In this document: positions 15,866-23,865 of the stretch, one piece after another | How positions within the stretch are numbered: the first letter of the stretch is position 1 | How the letters are laid out: every line of letters begins with the position of its first letter | Assembly (NCBI RefSeq): GCF_042649045.1 | Contig: NZ_JBHSEF010000009.1 | Span: 434,001 to 498,000, forward strand | DNA length: 64,000 bases | DNA from: Chryseomicrobium palamuruense | Lineage (GTDB): Bacteria > Bacillota > Bacilli > Bacillales_A > Planococcaceae | Direction: 5' to 3' | Notes under the pieces: generated by a model | What the model saw: only the letters and a program-made list of their open reading frames with translations | Told to the model about the DNA's origin: nothing | The model's database searches: none | Program-made: the position numbers and the translations under genes

Positions 15866-16981
15866 TTACTTGCCTCCAAAGTTTTCAATAAGTAGTCCCA
15901 CATTACGTCGTGCTTCTTGACGAAGGAGTTCTACGTTAGGTTCCATTTCTGCTTTCCATTCAGCGCTATTGTCTAAAGCGGCTAGTCCGGACTCGAACAG
16001 TTGCTCTTTTGTGAAGTCCTCGAGCGGGAAACTATGTTTCCACATGCCAGAGCGCTTTAAGAAACTCTCGACTTTGCGGTCATAACTCAGTCCGATATGC
16101 GGCACGTTGCCAAGGGCAGAGAAAATCAGTGCGTGCAAGCGCAGTGCAATCGTCGCATCCGCACGGCGAATGAACTGATAGAACTGGTTCGGTGAGTAGT
16201 GGTCATCAAGCAAGCGTGTCTTGTCCGCATGCGTCATCTTCTCCATGATGCGTTTTGAGATATTTGTGTCATACGGCGGCTCCATCGGAACAAATACTGG
16301 GAGGACGTCGCGCTTTTCAATCAACTGATCCAGTGTCCACGCCATCTTCTCGATATACGCTTCCTCTTCTTCAAACCACGGACGAGGGGCAACCGCCACA
16401 ATGCGCTCCGAGCCATCTAAACCAAGAGACTCGTATGCGGAATCGTCTGGTGTGCCTTGGAACGCAAACACGATATCTGCCGTCACAACCGTTTCCGGAC
16501 GGGTTACACCTAGATTCTCCAAATAATCTTTTGAATACTGGTCACGGACGGTCACGAAATCGGCCATGTTCGCGAATACTTTCATGAGGATCTTGCCCCA
16601 TGTTGACGTAACAGGCCCGATCCCTTGCGAGAAGAACATCACTTTTGTGCCGCATAGTTTCGCTAAGAACACGATCAGTAAATAATAGGGAAGGGGGCCA
16701 AACAAGAACTTCGTCGGGTACGTGTCTTGTAGTAGACCTCCTCCACCGGAAATCAATAAGTCCGCTTTGCGAAGCTCAGCGACCTTTTCTTTATTTTGAT
16801 GACGCCAACCGCGGTAGACGGACTTCACGCCATATTCCTTTGCCGTTTGGTCAGGGGAAAGAGAGAATACCGTGATGTCCGGGTTATCCAGTTCACTCCG
16901 TAAATTATCAACAATCGCTTTTAAAATGGCTTCATCACCTGTGTTGCCTAGGCCATAAAAACCAGAAAGTACAATCTTCAA
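15866..16981 (-). CDS. csaB: Polysaccharide pyruvyl transferase CsaB
   Basis: 371 residues, close to the usual CsaB length. The start matches the family (M-K-I-V-L-S-G-F-Y-G-L-G-N-T-G-D-E-A-I-L), and a G-G-G-G-L-L-Q-D loop and the conserved A-L-R-L-H-A-L-I-F-S segment are present. CsaB adds a pyruvyl ketal to the secondary cell wall polymer, commonly on ManNAc, and this is the ligand recognised by SLH domains. Its presence explains how the nine SLH proteins in this window are held. AGGAGG precedes the ATG by about 10 bases. It is the first gene of the minus-strand csaB-GT4-murJ operon and divergent from tagA. Confidence 0.94.
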   Translation of the reverse strand: MKIVLSGFYGLGNTGDEAILKAIVDNLRSELDNPDITVFSLSPDQTAKEYGVKSVYRGWRHQNKEKVAELRKADLLISGGGGLLQDTYPTKFLFGPLPYYLLIVFLAKLCGTKVMFFSQGIGPVTSTWGKILMKVFANMADFVTVRDQYSKDYLENLGVTRPETVVTADIVFAFQGTPDDSAYESLGLDGSERIVAVAPRPWFEEEEAYIEKMAWTLDQLIEKRDVLPVFVPMEPPYDTNISKRIMEKMTHADKTRLLDDHYSPNQFYQFIRRADATIALRLHALIFSALGNVPHIGLSYDRKVESFLKRSGMWKHSFPLEDFTKEQLFESGLAALDNSAEWKAEMEPNVELLRQEARRNVGLLIENFGGK

Positions 16982-17056
16982 CTTCAGTTCCTCCTAGATG
17001 AGATATCACCAAATTTTATCACTGATAGAAGGCGTTATGCAAGGAAACATCAAATC

Positions 17057-17065
17057 TGCTATACT
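17057..17065 (+). promoter_or_regulatory. Extended -10 promoter for tagA-wecC
   Basis: TGCTATACT at 17057-17065 matches an extended -10 (TGnTATAnT), about 47 bp before the tagA start and within the 130-bp divergent gap. No good -35 is visible, as is common with extended -10 promoters. Confidence 0.5.
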
Positions 17066-17111
17066 GTATTAGTTATCGCGACACCTAAACGAAAGTGAGT
17101 TTACTTATATA

Positions 17112-17825
17112 ATGAAAGAAACATATTTGGGCGTCGATGTATCGCCCCTCACATATGAAGGAATACTAGCGGAAGTGGACGAGCGTATAAGTCGTCATGA
17201 GCCTTCCACCATCATTGCCGTGAATCCGGAAAAGATCATGTCTGCGCAGCGCGACGAAACCGTCAAGACCATGATCAACGAAGCCACCTTTCAAATTCCG
17301 GACGGAGTAGGCGTTCTACTCGCTTCCAAACTAAAAGGCGGCAACATCCGTGAACGCGTTACTGGTGTGGATATGATGGGCAAACTCATCGAGCACGCAG
17401 CGAAGAAAGGCTACTCAGTCTTTTTTTACGGTGCCAAAGAAGAGACGGTCAGTAAAGCTGTACAGAACTTTGAAGCAAACTATCCGGAACTTCAGGTGGC
17501 CGGATACGCGAATGGCTATGTACAGGATGAGAATGCGCTCGTTGAACAAATCGCAGCAAGTGGCGCACAAATCATTTTTGTCGCGCTCGGTTCCCCAAAA
17601 CAGGAATTATGGATCAAGCGTAACATGCCGAACCTTCCAAACGTCATGGTCTATCAGGGAGTGGGAGGCAGCTTTGACGTGTACGCAGGGACCGTGAAAC
17701 TAGCCCCGGACTTTTACCGTAACAAAGGGCTCGAATGGCTCTACCGCCTGATGAGTGACCCGAAGCGTATTAAGCGCCAACTCAACCTACCAAAATTTCT
17801 ACTCAAATTACTTCTATCGAAATAA
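17112..17825 (+). CDS. tagA: WecG/TagA/CpsF-family N-acetylmannosaminyl-type transferase
   Basis: 237 residues, normal for TagA. Conserved elements are visible: N-P-E-K-I-M, I-P-D-G-V-G with the catalytic-type Asp, R-V-T-G-V-D, and G-S-P-K-Q-E-L-W. The family adds ManNAc or ManNAcA to GlcNAc-diphospho-undecaprenol, the second committed step of wall-polymer linkage-unit synthesis, at the cytoplasmic membrane. It faces csaB and is followed 15 bp later by a UDP-ManNAc dehydrogenase gene, so the donor may be UDP-ManNAcA rather than UDP-ManNAc. The ribosome binding site is weak (GTGAG, distant), which may keep expression low. Confidence 0.9.
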   Translation: MKETYLGVDVSPLTYEGILAEVDERISRHEPSTIIAVNPEKIMSAQRDETVKTMINEATFQIPDGVGVLLASKLKGGNIRERVTGVDMMGKLIEHAAKKGYSVFFYGAKEETVSKAVQNFEANYPELQVAGYANGYVQDENALVEQIAASGAQIIFVALGSPKQELWIKRNMPNLPNVMVYQGVGGSFDVYAGTVKLAPDFYRNKGLEWLYRLMSDPKRIKRQLNLPKFLLKLLLSK

Positions 17826-17839
17826 AAGGAGACACTCGT

Positions 17840-19117
17840 ATGACGAAAAAATCTTTATGCGTCGTTGGACTTGGCTACATCGGCTTACCGACTGCCGTGA
17901 TGTTTGCCAACAGTGGCCACCAAGTACACGGAGTCGACGTCAACGAACGCGCAGTAAACTTAATCAATAATAAACAACTTCATATAGAAGAGAACGGTTT
18001 GCAGGAGCGGTTAGAAGCAGCAGTAGACGCAGGACTTTTAACAGCAGCAACAACTCCTGAAAAAGCGGATGTCTTCATTATTGCTGTACCTTCACCGATC
18101 AATCCGGACAAGACAGCGAACCTCGAGTACGTGCGTCAAGCAACGGCTTCGATTGTGCCTTATCTTGAAAAAGGAAACCTGATCATTCTGGAATCGACAG
18201 TACCACCACGTACAGTAGAAGATGTCATGATGCCGGAACTGATCAAAGCAGGCCTTGATATTGGAACAGAGCTATTCGTTTCCCATTCTCCAGAACGCGT
18301 CATTCCTGGCCGCGTATTTGAAGAACTGGTTTCGAACGACCGTATTATTGGAGGCATCAATTCGGAATCGGCGAAGATGACTGTTGACCTCTATCAATCT
18401 TTCGTGCAAGGAACGATGCACGAAACAGATGCAACAACGGCAGAACTCGTGAAAGTGATGGAAAACACCTATCGTGACGTCAATATCGCGTTTGCGAATG
18501 AACTAGCAAAAATCGCAAACACATTAGGCGTCAACATCTGGGAGGCAATTCGCTTAGCGAACTTCCATCCACGTGTAAACATTCACCAGCCTGGCCCAGG
18601 AGTAGGTGGGCACTGTATCGCGGTTGACCCGTGGTTCCTAGTAGAACTTGACCCTCAAAACGCACAAATGATCCACTTGGCACGTAAAACAAATGACGGC
18701 ATGCCGAGCTACACGGCGAACTTAACGAGAGATATTCTAAAAGCCAAAGGCATCGAGAAACCGAAAGTGGCAGTTCTAGGCTTAGCGTTTAAAGGAAACA
18801 TTGATGATATGCGCGAAAGCCCATCGGTAGAAGTCGTCGAACATATTGAAGCACTTGATCTTGACTATGTGGCATATGACCCACACATTAAGCAAAACAA
18901 TCTAGAGAAGCAGACGCAAGACATAGAAGAGGCGCTTCAAGATGCAGATGCCGTCTTAGTACTAACGGACCATCAGGCATTCCGTGATTACCAACCGGAG
19001 CATCTATCAAAATTCATGCGTACAAAAGTGTTAATTGACACAAAAAACGCTTTGTCCCGGGAGAAATGGGAAAAAGCGGGATATTCGGTTTATGTGTTGG
19101 GTGACGCGAAAAACTAA
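17840..19117 (+). CDS. wecC: UDP-N-acetyl-D-mannosamine dehydrogenase
   Basis: 425 residues. The N-terminal NAD-binding Rossmann has V-V-G-L-G-Y-I-G-L-P, the central domain Y-R-D-V-N-I-A-F-A-N-E, and the catalytic Cys259 lies in G-V-G-G-H-C-I-A-V-D-P. The C-terminal UDP-binding domain contains L-G-L-A-F-K-G-N. The P-E-R-V-I-P-G segment is typical of the WecC/ManNAc branch. It oxidises UDP-ManNAc to UDP-ManNAcA with two NAD+. It is cotranscribed with tagA, which suggests an aminouronic-acid-containing wall polymer. The UDP-ManNAc-forming 2-epimerase would be elsewhere; the epimerase at 56691 sits in an L-FucNAc context. Confidence 0.92.
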   Translation: MTKKSLCVVGLGYIGLPTAVMFANSGHQVHGVDVNERAVNLINNKQLHIEENGLQERLEAAVDAGLLTAATTPEKADVFIIAVPSPINPDKTANLEYVRQATASIVPYLEKGNLIILESTVPPRTVEDVMMPELIKAGLDIGTELFVSHSPERVIPGRVFEELVSNDRIIGGINSESAKMTVDLYQSFVQGTMHETDATTAELVKVMENTYRDVNIAFANELAKIANTLGVNIWEAIRLANFHPRVNIHQPGPGVGGHCIAVDPWFLVELDPQNAQMIHLARKTNDGMPSYTANLTRDILKAKGIEKPKVAVLGLAFKGNIDDMRESPSVEVVEHIEALDLDYVAYDPHIKQNNLEKQTQDIEEALQDADAVLVLTDHQAFRDYQPEHLSKFMRTKVLIDTKNALSREKWEKAGYSVYVLGDAKN

Positions 19118-19124
19118 ATTTAAC

Positions 19125-19186
19125 CAAAAATAAGACAATGGCATTACAAGTTTCTTCGGAAAATACTTGTAATGCCATTTTATTTT
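19125..19186 (+). terminator. Rho-independent terminator of tagA-wecC
   Basis: The 15-bp arms AATGGCATTACAAGT and ACTTGTAATGCCATT surround a 12-base loop and are followed by TTATTTT. The outer bases (CCAAAA/TTTTGG) extend the pairing. Confidence 0.88.
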
Positions 19187-19211
19187 GGTAGAATATGAAG
19201 AGAGTTTAACT

Positions 19212-19322
19212 TTATAGCAATACGAGTAGTTGAGAGGTAACATAACCGTAATCTAAGTAATTTGTCGCGATTTTCGCAATCTTCTAGATTATAGTAGCGC
19301 TTCCAACTGTTTATTGCTATAA
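19212..19322 (+). promoter_or_regulatory. Nested inverted repeats in the S-layer gene promoter region
   Basis: Three nested arm pairs are visible: TTATAGCAATA (19212-19222) with TATTGCTATAA (19312-19322), perfect over 11 bp; TAATCTA (19249-19255) with TAGATTA (19285-19291); and an inner TTGtCGcGA/TCGCAA pair around 19260-19280. The right outer arm overlaps the -10 box of the S-layer promoter. The layout could form a cruciform or bind a regulator at both arms. Confidence 0.65.
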
Positions 19323-19323
19323 T
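19315..19323 (+). promoter_or_regulatory. Extended -10 promoter of the S-layer protein gene
   Basis: TGCTATAAT is a perfect extended -10, located 65 bp before the ATG, leaving a leader of about 55 bases. There is no consensus -35 at 17 bp. The box lies inside the right arm of the 11-bp inverted repeat. Confidence 0.65.
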
Positions 19324-19387
19324 TTAAGCTGAATCTGTGAGAGTACTCGCGGGCTTAAAAAACATCCACATAGGAGGAATTCTACAC

Positions 19388-22183
19388 ATGGCTTACCAAC
19401 CAAAGTCGTACAAGAAATTCGTTGCAACTGCAGCAACGGCTACTTTAGTAGCAACAGCAGTAGCTCCAACAGCATTAGCTGACTTCACTGATGTGAACGC
19501 TAACTACAAAAACGCAGTAACTTACTTAGTAGACCAAGGAATCACTAAAGGTCTTACTGAAACAACATTTGGTGTAACTTCACCAATCAAACGTGGAGAT
19601 GCAGCGATTATGATCGCAACAGCTCTTGGTTTGAACACAACTACTGCTCCTGACGCTGGTTTCACTGATGTGAACGCTCGTGTTGCTGGTGCTGTAAACG
19701 CAATCGTAGCAGCTGGAATCGCTTCTGGTAAAACGTCTACAACATTTGCTCCAGATCTTTACATCACTCGTCAAGAAACAGCTAAAATCATTGCAAACGC
19801 TTATGGTTTAACTGGTTCTGGTACAACTAAATTTGCTGATGTAAACTCTAACTGGGCTCCTTTCGTTTCTGCTCTTGAGCAAGCTGGAATTGCACAAGGT
19901 CTTAACGAAACTACATTCGGTGCTACAAACGACGTAACTCGTGGACAGTTCGCATTGTTCTTATACCGTGCTGAAGGTCAACCTTACGAAGTAGCAGCAG
20001 TTGAATCATTAACATTCAACGCTGAAGGTAACCAATTCGTACTTAAGTTCGCTGAAGCTCTTCCAGAAGGCGCTGACTTAAACTACGTATTAGAAAACTA
20101 CTCAATTCTTCTAAACGGTGTTGCTCCAACTGCTGCACAACTTGAAGCACTTAAACTTTCTGCTACAGTTTCTGCAGACCTCACAACTGTAACGGTTTCT
20201 CACACTGACCTTGACGATCTAGCTTCTACTTTAGGTGGAACTTCAGCTACATTATCTGTTGGTGGAAAAGCTGCTACTTACGTGTTCGAAGTAGACGCTA
20301 AAGTAACATCTGCATCTATGTTAAGTGCAACTGTAGTTGAAGTAAAATTCAATAAAGCAGTAGATGAAGATTCATTATTTGCAAACAACACAGGTACATT
20401 TTTACCAAACACAGTTTCTTTAACTTCACTTGATAATGTATCACCAGGTGCTATCACTGGAGAATTAAGTGCAGATGGAAAAACACTTTGGATTACAACA
20501 TCTAACCCAATTTCTAAGCGTTATGATTTAGAAGTTAAGAACTTAGAAACTACTTCAGGTATGGGTGTAACAGCATTCAAACAAATGTACACATTTGCTG
20601 CTGATACAACTGCTCCAGTTGTTGTTTCAACTACAAAACCAACTGCAGGTACAGTGAAAGTTACTTTCTCTGAGCCATTAAGCACACTTGGTACACCTAA
20701 CTTCCGTTTAGCTAATGGTACAATTATCACTGGACCGAACGGTGTAACTTATAACTTTAATGCTGGAGACACAGAAGTAATTTTCACCCTTGGTTCTGAT
20801 GTTCCTGCAAACGGTCAAGTTATCGCTACTTTCATTGGTGCTCAAGATCAAAACCGTAACTTAATTTCTCCAAACCCAACAACTGTTACTTTACAAAAAG
20901 GCGCAGCTGATGGCGTTGCACCTACATTTAATTCTGTAACTCAACTTTCAGCTACTACATTTGCTGTTAAGTTCTCTGAAGAATTAAATGGCACGCCACA
21001 AATTACAGTTTCTAACTATAATGTAACAAATATTGTTAAAGATTCAGCTGATACTACTCGTTATATTGTAACTGTTGATGGTCCTTTACGTGGAGTACAG
21101 AATGTTAATGCTGCTGGATTCACAGACTTAAGCGGTGTAAATGGAGCGTCAACTACGTTGGTTGCTAACTTCACAATTGATACTGTAGCTCCACGTGTAA
21201 CTTCAACAAATGTAGTTACTGACGTACCTACAGGCAAGCAATACTTAGAATTTACTTTTGATAAAAATGTAAATCTTGCAAGCGCAACTGTATCTGGTAG
21301 CGGAACTTACACGAAAGACTTCATTACAACACCAGTAACTGCTGGTCCAACAGCTGTTTCTTACAAAACTGTAGGTAACAAAACTGTTGCTCGTGTTGAA
21401 TTGGATGCTTTCTTAGGCAATAACGATGTTCGTGATGCAGCTTACAACTTGAACCTTACATTCTCTAATGTAGCAAGTGAGTCTGCAGTTGCTGTAACTA
21501 ACCCAACTGTAACATTCACACGTGGCCAAGATGTAACTCCAGGTTCTACAGATAAAGTTTCTGTATCTAGCATTGCTCAAAGCCAAACTGATAACGATGT
21601 AGTATTGGTAACATTCAACCGTGCTGTAGACGGAGCATCTGCAACAACTGCTTCTAACTACCGCATCGACGGTGCTACTGTACAATCAGTAACACTACGT
21701 GCACCACAAACTCTTAACGGTGCAACAACTCAAGTTGCTGAAGTGAAATTAGCTCCAAACTCAAACGGCTTTACTGGTGTTCGTAACATCAACGTTACTG
21801 GAGTAAAAGCTCTAGGATCTACAGTAGTAATGGATCCATACTTCACAAACACAGTTTCATTGAACGAGAACGTTGATCCAACTGTAGTTTCTGCACGCTT
21901 AACAGCTAACAACGAAATTACAGTTACTTTCTCTGAAGCAATTCAAGATGGTGCTAACTTAGATTTCGAAGTACTAGTTGGTGGTCAATCGCAAGCTTCA
22001 CCTGTAACTGTTGACGCAACTCCAGTAAATGGATCTGCTAATACAGTAACGCTTTCAATTCCAACTGTAACTGCAGCACAACTTACTTCAGGATTATCTT
22101 TAAAAGCGCTTAGCACTTTAGACATCACTGACGCAGTTGGTAACAAGCCAGTATTTACTTCTAACGTTACTGTAACTCAGTAA
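19388..22183 (+). CDS. Probable main S-layer protein (three N-terminal SLH domains)
   Basis: The start is the ATG at 19388, after AGGAGG; a longer frame from 19337 would overlap the promoter leader. The 931-residue protein has a signal peptide ending A-L-A (about residue 31). Three SLH domains occupy about 32-205 (F-T-D-V-N-A-N-Y-K-N-A-V, G-I-T-K-G-L, Y-L-V-D-Q). About 720 residues of Thr/Val/Ala/Asn-rich beta repeats follow, several of Ig-like type (V-K-V-T-F-S-E-P-L, T-V-T-F-S-E-A-I), as in other bacillar S-layer proteins. Cysteine is absent. Codon choice is strongly restricted (GCT, GTA, ACT, AAC, CGT), unlike its neighbours and typical of very high expression. Two terminators in a row follow. 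SLH domains should bind the CsaB-pyruvylated polymer while the C-terminal part forms the lattice. Confidence 0.92.
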   Translation: MAYQPKSYKKFVATAATATLVATAVAPTALADFTDVNANYKNAVTYLVDQGITKGLTETTFGVTSPIKRGDAAIMIATALGLNTTTAPDAGFTDVNARVAGAVNAIVAAGIASGKTSTTFAPDLYITRQETAKIIANAYGLTGSGTTKFADVNSNWAPFVSALEQAGIAQGLNETTFGATNDVTRGQFALFLYRAEGQPYEVAAVESLTFNAEGNQFVLKFAEALPEGADLNYVLENYSILLNGVAPTAAQLEALKLSATVSADLTTVTVSHTDLDDLASTLGGTSATLSVGGKAATYVFEVDAKVTSASMLSATVVEVKFNKAVDEDSLFANNTGTFLPNTVSLTSLDNVSPGAITGELSADGKTLWITTSNPISKRYDLEVKNLETTSGMGVTAFKQMYTFAADTTAPVVVSTTKPTAGTVKVTFSEPLSTLGTPNFRLANGTIITGPNGVTYNFNAGDTEVIFTLGSDVPANGQVIATFIGAQDQNRNLISPNPTTVTLQKGAADGVAPTFNSVTQLSATTFAVKFSEELNGTPQITVSNYNVTNIVKDSADTTRYIVTVDGPLRGVQNVNAAGFTDLSGVNGASTTLVANFTIDTVAPRVTSTNVVTDVPTGKQYLEFTFDKNVNLASATVSGSGTYTKDFITTPVTAGPTAVSYKTVGNKTVARVELDAFLGNNDVRDAAYNLNLTFSNVASESAVAVTNPTVTFTRGQDVTPGSTDKVSVSSIAQSQTDNDVVLVTFNRAVDGASATTASNYRIDGATVQSVTLRAPQTLNGATTQVAEVKLAPNSNGFTGVRNINVTGVKALGSTVVMDPYFTNTVSLNENVDPTVVSARLTANNEITVTFSEAIQDGANLDFEVLVGGQSQASPVTVDATPVNGSANTVTLSIPTVTAAQLTSGLSLKALSTLDITDAVGNKPVFTSNVTVTQ

Positions 22184-22200
22184 TTTTAAAAGAAACTGTC

Positions 22201-22236
22201 AAACTCCCTCTACACATAGTAGAGGGAGTTTTTGTC
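22201..22236 (+). terminator. First terminator of the S-layer gene
   Basis: AAACTCCCTCTA and TAGAGGGAGTTT pair across CACATAG and continue into a T-run. Confidence 0.9.
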
Positions 22237-22257
22237 TTTCTATATTAGAATTGGTCA

Positions 22258-22292
22258 CCAGACCTTGTAAACTTTCCATGGTCTGGTTTTTT
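22258..22292 (+). terminator. Second, tandem terminator of the S-layer gene
   Basis: CCAGACC and GGTCTGG pair over a 15-base loop and are followed by TTTTTT. Back-to-back terminators fit a very strongly transcribed gene. Confidence 0.75.
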
Positions 22293-22299
22293 GTGAAAC

Positions 22300-22426
22300 G
22301 GTACCTGTGCACGAAACAATTCAATACAATTTGCATAATTGGGGGAGGAGCCTGCTGTGACGGGATTCCTCTTTCATAGTTATAGAATTGTAGTGAATTG
22401 ACTGAATAGTTTGGTGCACAGGTACC
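22300..22426. mobile_element. 128-bp GGTACC palindromic element, copy 1
   Basis: Ends are the 13-bp terminal inverted repeats GGTACCTGTGCAC and GTGCACAGGTACC. Just inside, CAATTCAATACAATTT pairs with GAATTGTAGTGAATTG, so the whole element can fold into one long hairpin with a G-rich tip (GGGGGAGGAGCC...). It is noncoding and non-autonomous, of MITE or REP/REPIN style. The frames on the minus strand are by-products of the repeat. Confidence 0.85.
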
Positions 22427-22475
22427 TGAAAGGGTAATTTTGGAAAATGAAAAGAGCAGCTTTTCCTTGAAAACC

Positions 22476-22603
22476 GGTACCTGTGCACGAAACAATTCAA
22501 TACAATTTGCATAATTTGGGGAGGAGCCCTGCTGTGACGGGATTCCTCTTTCATAGTTATAGAATTGTAGTGAATTGACTGAATAGTTTGGTGCACAGGT
22601 ACC
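22476..22603. mobile_element. 128-bp GGTACC palindromic element, copy 2
   Basis: Almost identical to copy 1, same orientation, 49 bp downstream. Its right end is followed by AAAAGGGTAATTTTGG, as copy 1 is by GAAAGGGTAATTTTGG, so flanking DNA was duplicated along with the element. Confidence 0.85.
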
Positions 22604-22617
22604 TAAAAGGGTAATTT

Positions 22618-22656
22618 TGGAAAATAAAAAGAGCAGCTGTTCCTCAAGCTACTCTT
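22618..22656 (-). terminator. Minus-strand terminator of the decayed gene
   Basis: On the minus strand AAGAGTAGCT and AGCTGCTCTT pair across TGAGGAAC, with one mismatch, and are followed by TTTTATTTTCC. It sits just after the remnant's stop at 22669. The same sequence recurs at about 23260-23300. Confidence 0.7.
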
Positions 22657-22668
22657 ATTCCTGAATTG

Positions 22669-22994
22669 CTATAGCGAAATCTTAAACACCAAACCTCTTC
22701 GATTCTCCACAGGTACCTTCTCAATCGCCTGATGAACCTGAAGTGCATACGCCAATTTATGCTCCGCGCGAATCCTTTCTCTTTCCTCCGTGGGAAGTCG
22801 ATTACCAAAGAAACAGGCTTAGGACCATTCAATACTTTTGCTTGGATTGTCTTCTCTTATAGATTCACATCTCTGATATCAAAAAAAGCGAGAGTGATTC
22901 CTAATTCTTTCGAAACTCGCACATATTCTTTAATCCGTAAAGACGAAAGGCAGGCTAATGGATGGTTTCTAGCATTATAAACACCAATTATCAT
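22669..22994 (-). pseudogene. Decayed gene with in-frame stop and frameshift (unknown function)
   Basis: Reading minus from the ATG at 22994, with GAGGA six bases upstream, gives M-I-I-G-V-Y-N-A-R-N-H-P-L and continues through G-I-T-L-A-F-F-D-I-R-D-V-N-L to an in-frame TAA. The same frame resumes with E-K-T-I-Q-A-K-V-L-N-G-P-K-P and reaches V-I-D-F-P. A shift of frame then gives a coherent end, A-E-H-K-L-A-Y-A-L-Q-V-H-Q-A-I-E-K, closing K-I-S-L at 22669. So it was a real gene of about 110 codons or more. The pattern faintly recalls the start of YheC/YheD-type ATP-grasp proteins, but I cannot assign it. Its promoter/5' end and its 3' end are both present again downstream, with repeat elements between them. 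Confidence 0.7.
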
Positions 22995-23110
22995 TGTGAA
23001 TCCTCGCTCGTTTTATAATCTAGTCCGGAGTAGTATGGGACTTACTATTATCATATCAAGCAACAATGAAGAAGGATACGGGATATAGTGGGTGTCGAAC
23101 TTTTTAGCAT
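22957..23110. repeat. 153-bp exact direct duplication, left copy
   Basis: Bases 22957-23110 recur as 23654-23807 (offset 697), apparently without mismatch. The segment holds the promoter region and first ~12 codons of the decayed minus-strand gene. Confidence 0.9.
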
Positions 23111-23119
23111 GGATGAAAC

Positions 23120-23247
23120 GGTACCTGTGCACGAAACAATTCAATATAATTTGCATAATTGGGGGAGGAGCCCTGCTGTGACGGGATTCCTCTTTCATAG
23201 TTATAGAATTGTAGTGAATTGACTGAATAGTTTGGTGCACAGGTACC
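23120..23247. mobile_element. 128-bp GGTACC palindromic element, copy 3
   Basis: Full-length copy with intact 13-bp terminal repeats, same orientation as copies 1 and 2, directly upstream (on minus) of the first decayed gene copy. Confidence 0.85.
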
Positions 23248-23330
23248 TGAAAGGGTAATTTTGGAAAATGAAAAGAGCAGCTTCTCCTCAAGCTACTCTT
23301 ATTCCTGAATTGCTATAGCGAAATCTTTAA
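23248..23330. repeat. Second copy of the decayed gene's 3' end and terminator
   Basis: This segment repeats 22604-22686 (offset about 644): the GGGTAATTTTGG flank, the minus-strand terminator, and the K-I-S-L-stop end of the gene. Together with 23654-23807 it shows that the whole gene unit was duplicated in tandem and the second copy gutted by repeat elements. Confidence 0.85.
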
Positions 23331-23335
23331 AAACC

Positions 23336-23373
23336 GGTACCTGTGCACGAAACAATTCAATACAATTTGCATT
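23336..23373. mobile_element. GGTACC element fragment (left end only)
   Basis: GGTACCTGTGCAC plus the next ~25 bases of the element, cut at TTTGCAT. It is followed by TGTGAAAC and another left end. Confidence 0.85.
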
Positions 23374-23380
23374 GTGAAAC

Positions 23381-23423
23381 GGTACCTGTGCACGAAACAA
23401 TTCAATACAATTTGCATGGTACC
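23381..23423. mobile_element. GGTACC element with internal deletion
   Basis: The left ~37 bases up to TTTGCAT are joined straight to a terminal GGTACC, so the rest of the hairpin is missing. It shares its breakpoint (TTTGCAT) with the fragment at 23336-23373. Confidence 0.85.
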
Positions 23424-23469
23424 TAAAAGGGGAATTCTGGAATATTTTTACGCGCATCTTTAAAAAACC

Positions 23470-23510
23470 GGTACCTGTGCACGGCGCAATTAGTGAAACG
23501 GTGTGCACCG
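23470..23510. mobile_element. GGTACC element remnant
   Basis: GGTACCTGTGCAC followed by unrelated bases (GGCGCAATTAGTGAAACGG) and a GTGTGCACCGC remnant. This is a badly rearranged end pair. Confidence 0.7.
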
Positions 23511-23521
23511 CACTGTGAAAC

Positions 23522-23649
23522 GGTACCTGTGCACGAAACAATTCAATACAATTTGCATAATTGGGGGAGGAGCCCTGCTGTGACGGGATTCCTCTTTCAT
23601 AGTTATAGAATTGTAGTGAATTGACTGAATAGTTTGATGCAAAGGTACC
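23522..23649. mobile_element. 128-bp GGTACC palindromic element, copy 4
   Basis: Full length, but the right terminal repeat has diverged (GATGCAAAGGTACC instead of GGTGCACAGGTACC). It sits inside the second copy of the decayed gene, directly after its ~12th codon. Confidence 0.85.
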
Positions 23650-23653
23650 TAAA

Positions 23654-23807
23654 AATGGATGGTTTCTAGCATTATAAACACCAATTATCATTGTGAATCC
23701 TCGCTCGTTTTATAATCTAGTCCGGAGTAGTATGGGACTTACTATTATCATATCAAGCAACAATGAAGAAGGATACGGGATATAGTGGGTGTCGAACTTT
23801 TTAGCAT
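23654..23807. repeat. 153-bp exact direct duplication, right copy
   Basis: Identical to 22957-23110. It contains the promoter and first codons of the second, disrupted gene copy on minus (start ATG near 23691), which run straight into palindromic element copy 4. Confidence 0.9.
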
Positions 23808-23865
23808 AATCTACGTCAGATAAGGGTATAGGACTACGAAGAACTACATAGGAGGTTAAAACATC

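Noticed and set aside
22321..23691. Several minus-strand frames with a shared H-Y-N-S-I-T-M-K-E-E-S-R-H-S-R peptide
   Set aside because: They are copies of the palindromic element read in one frame, not genes; only the first ~12 codons of the frame starting at 23691 come from the decayed gene.
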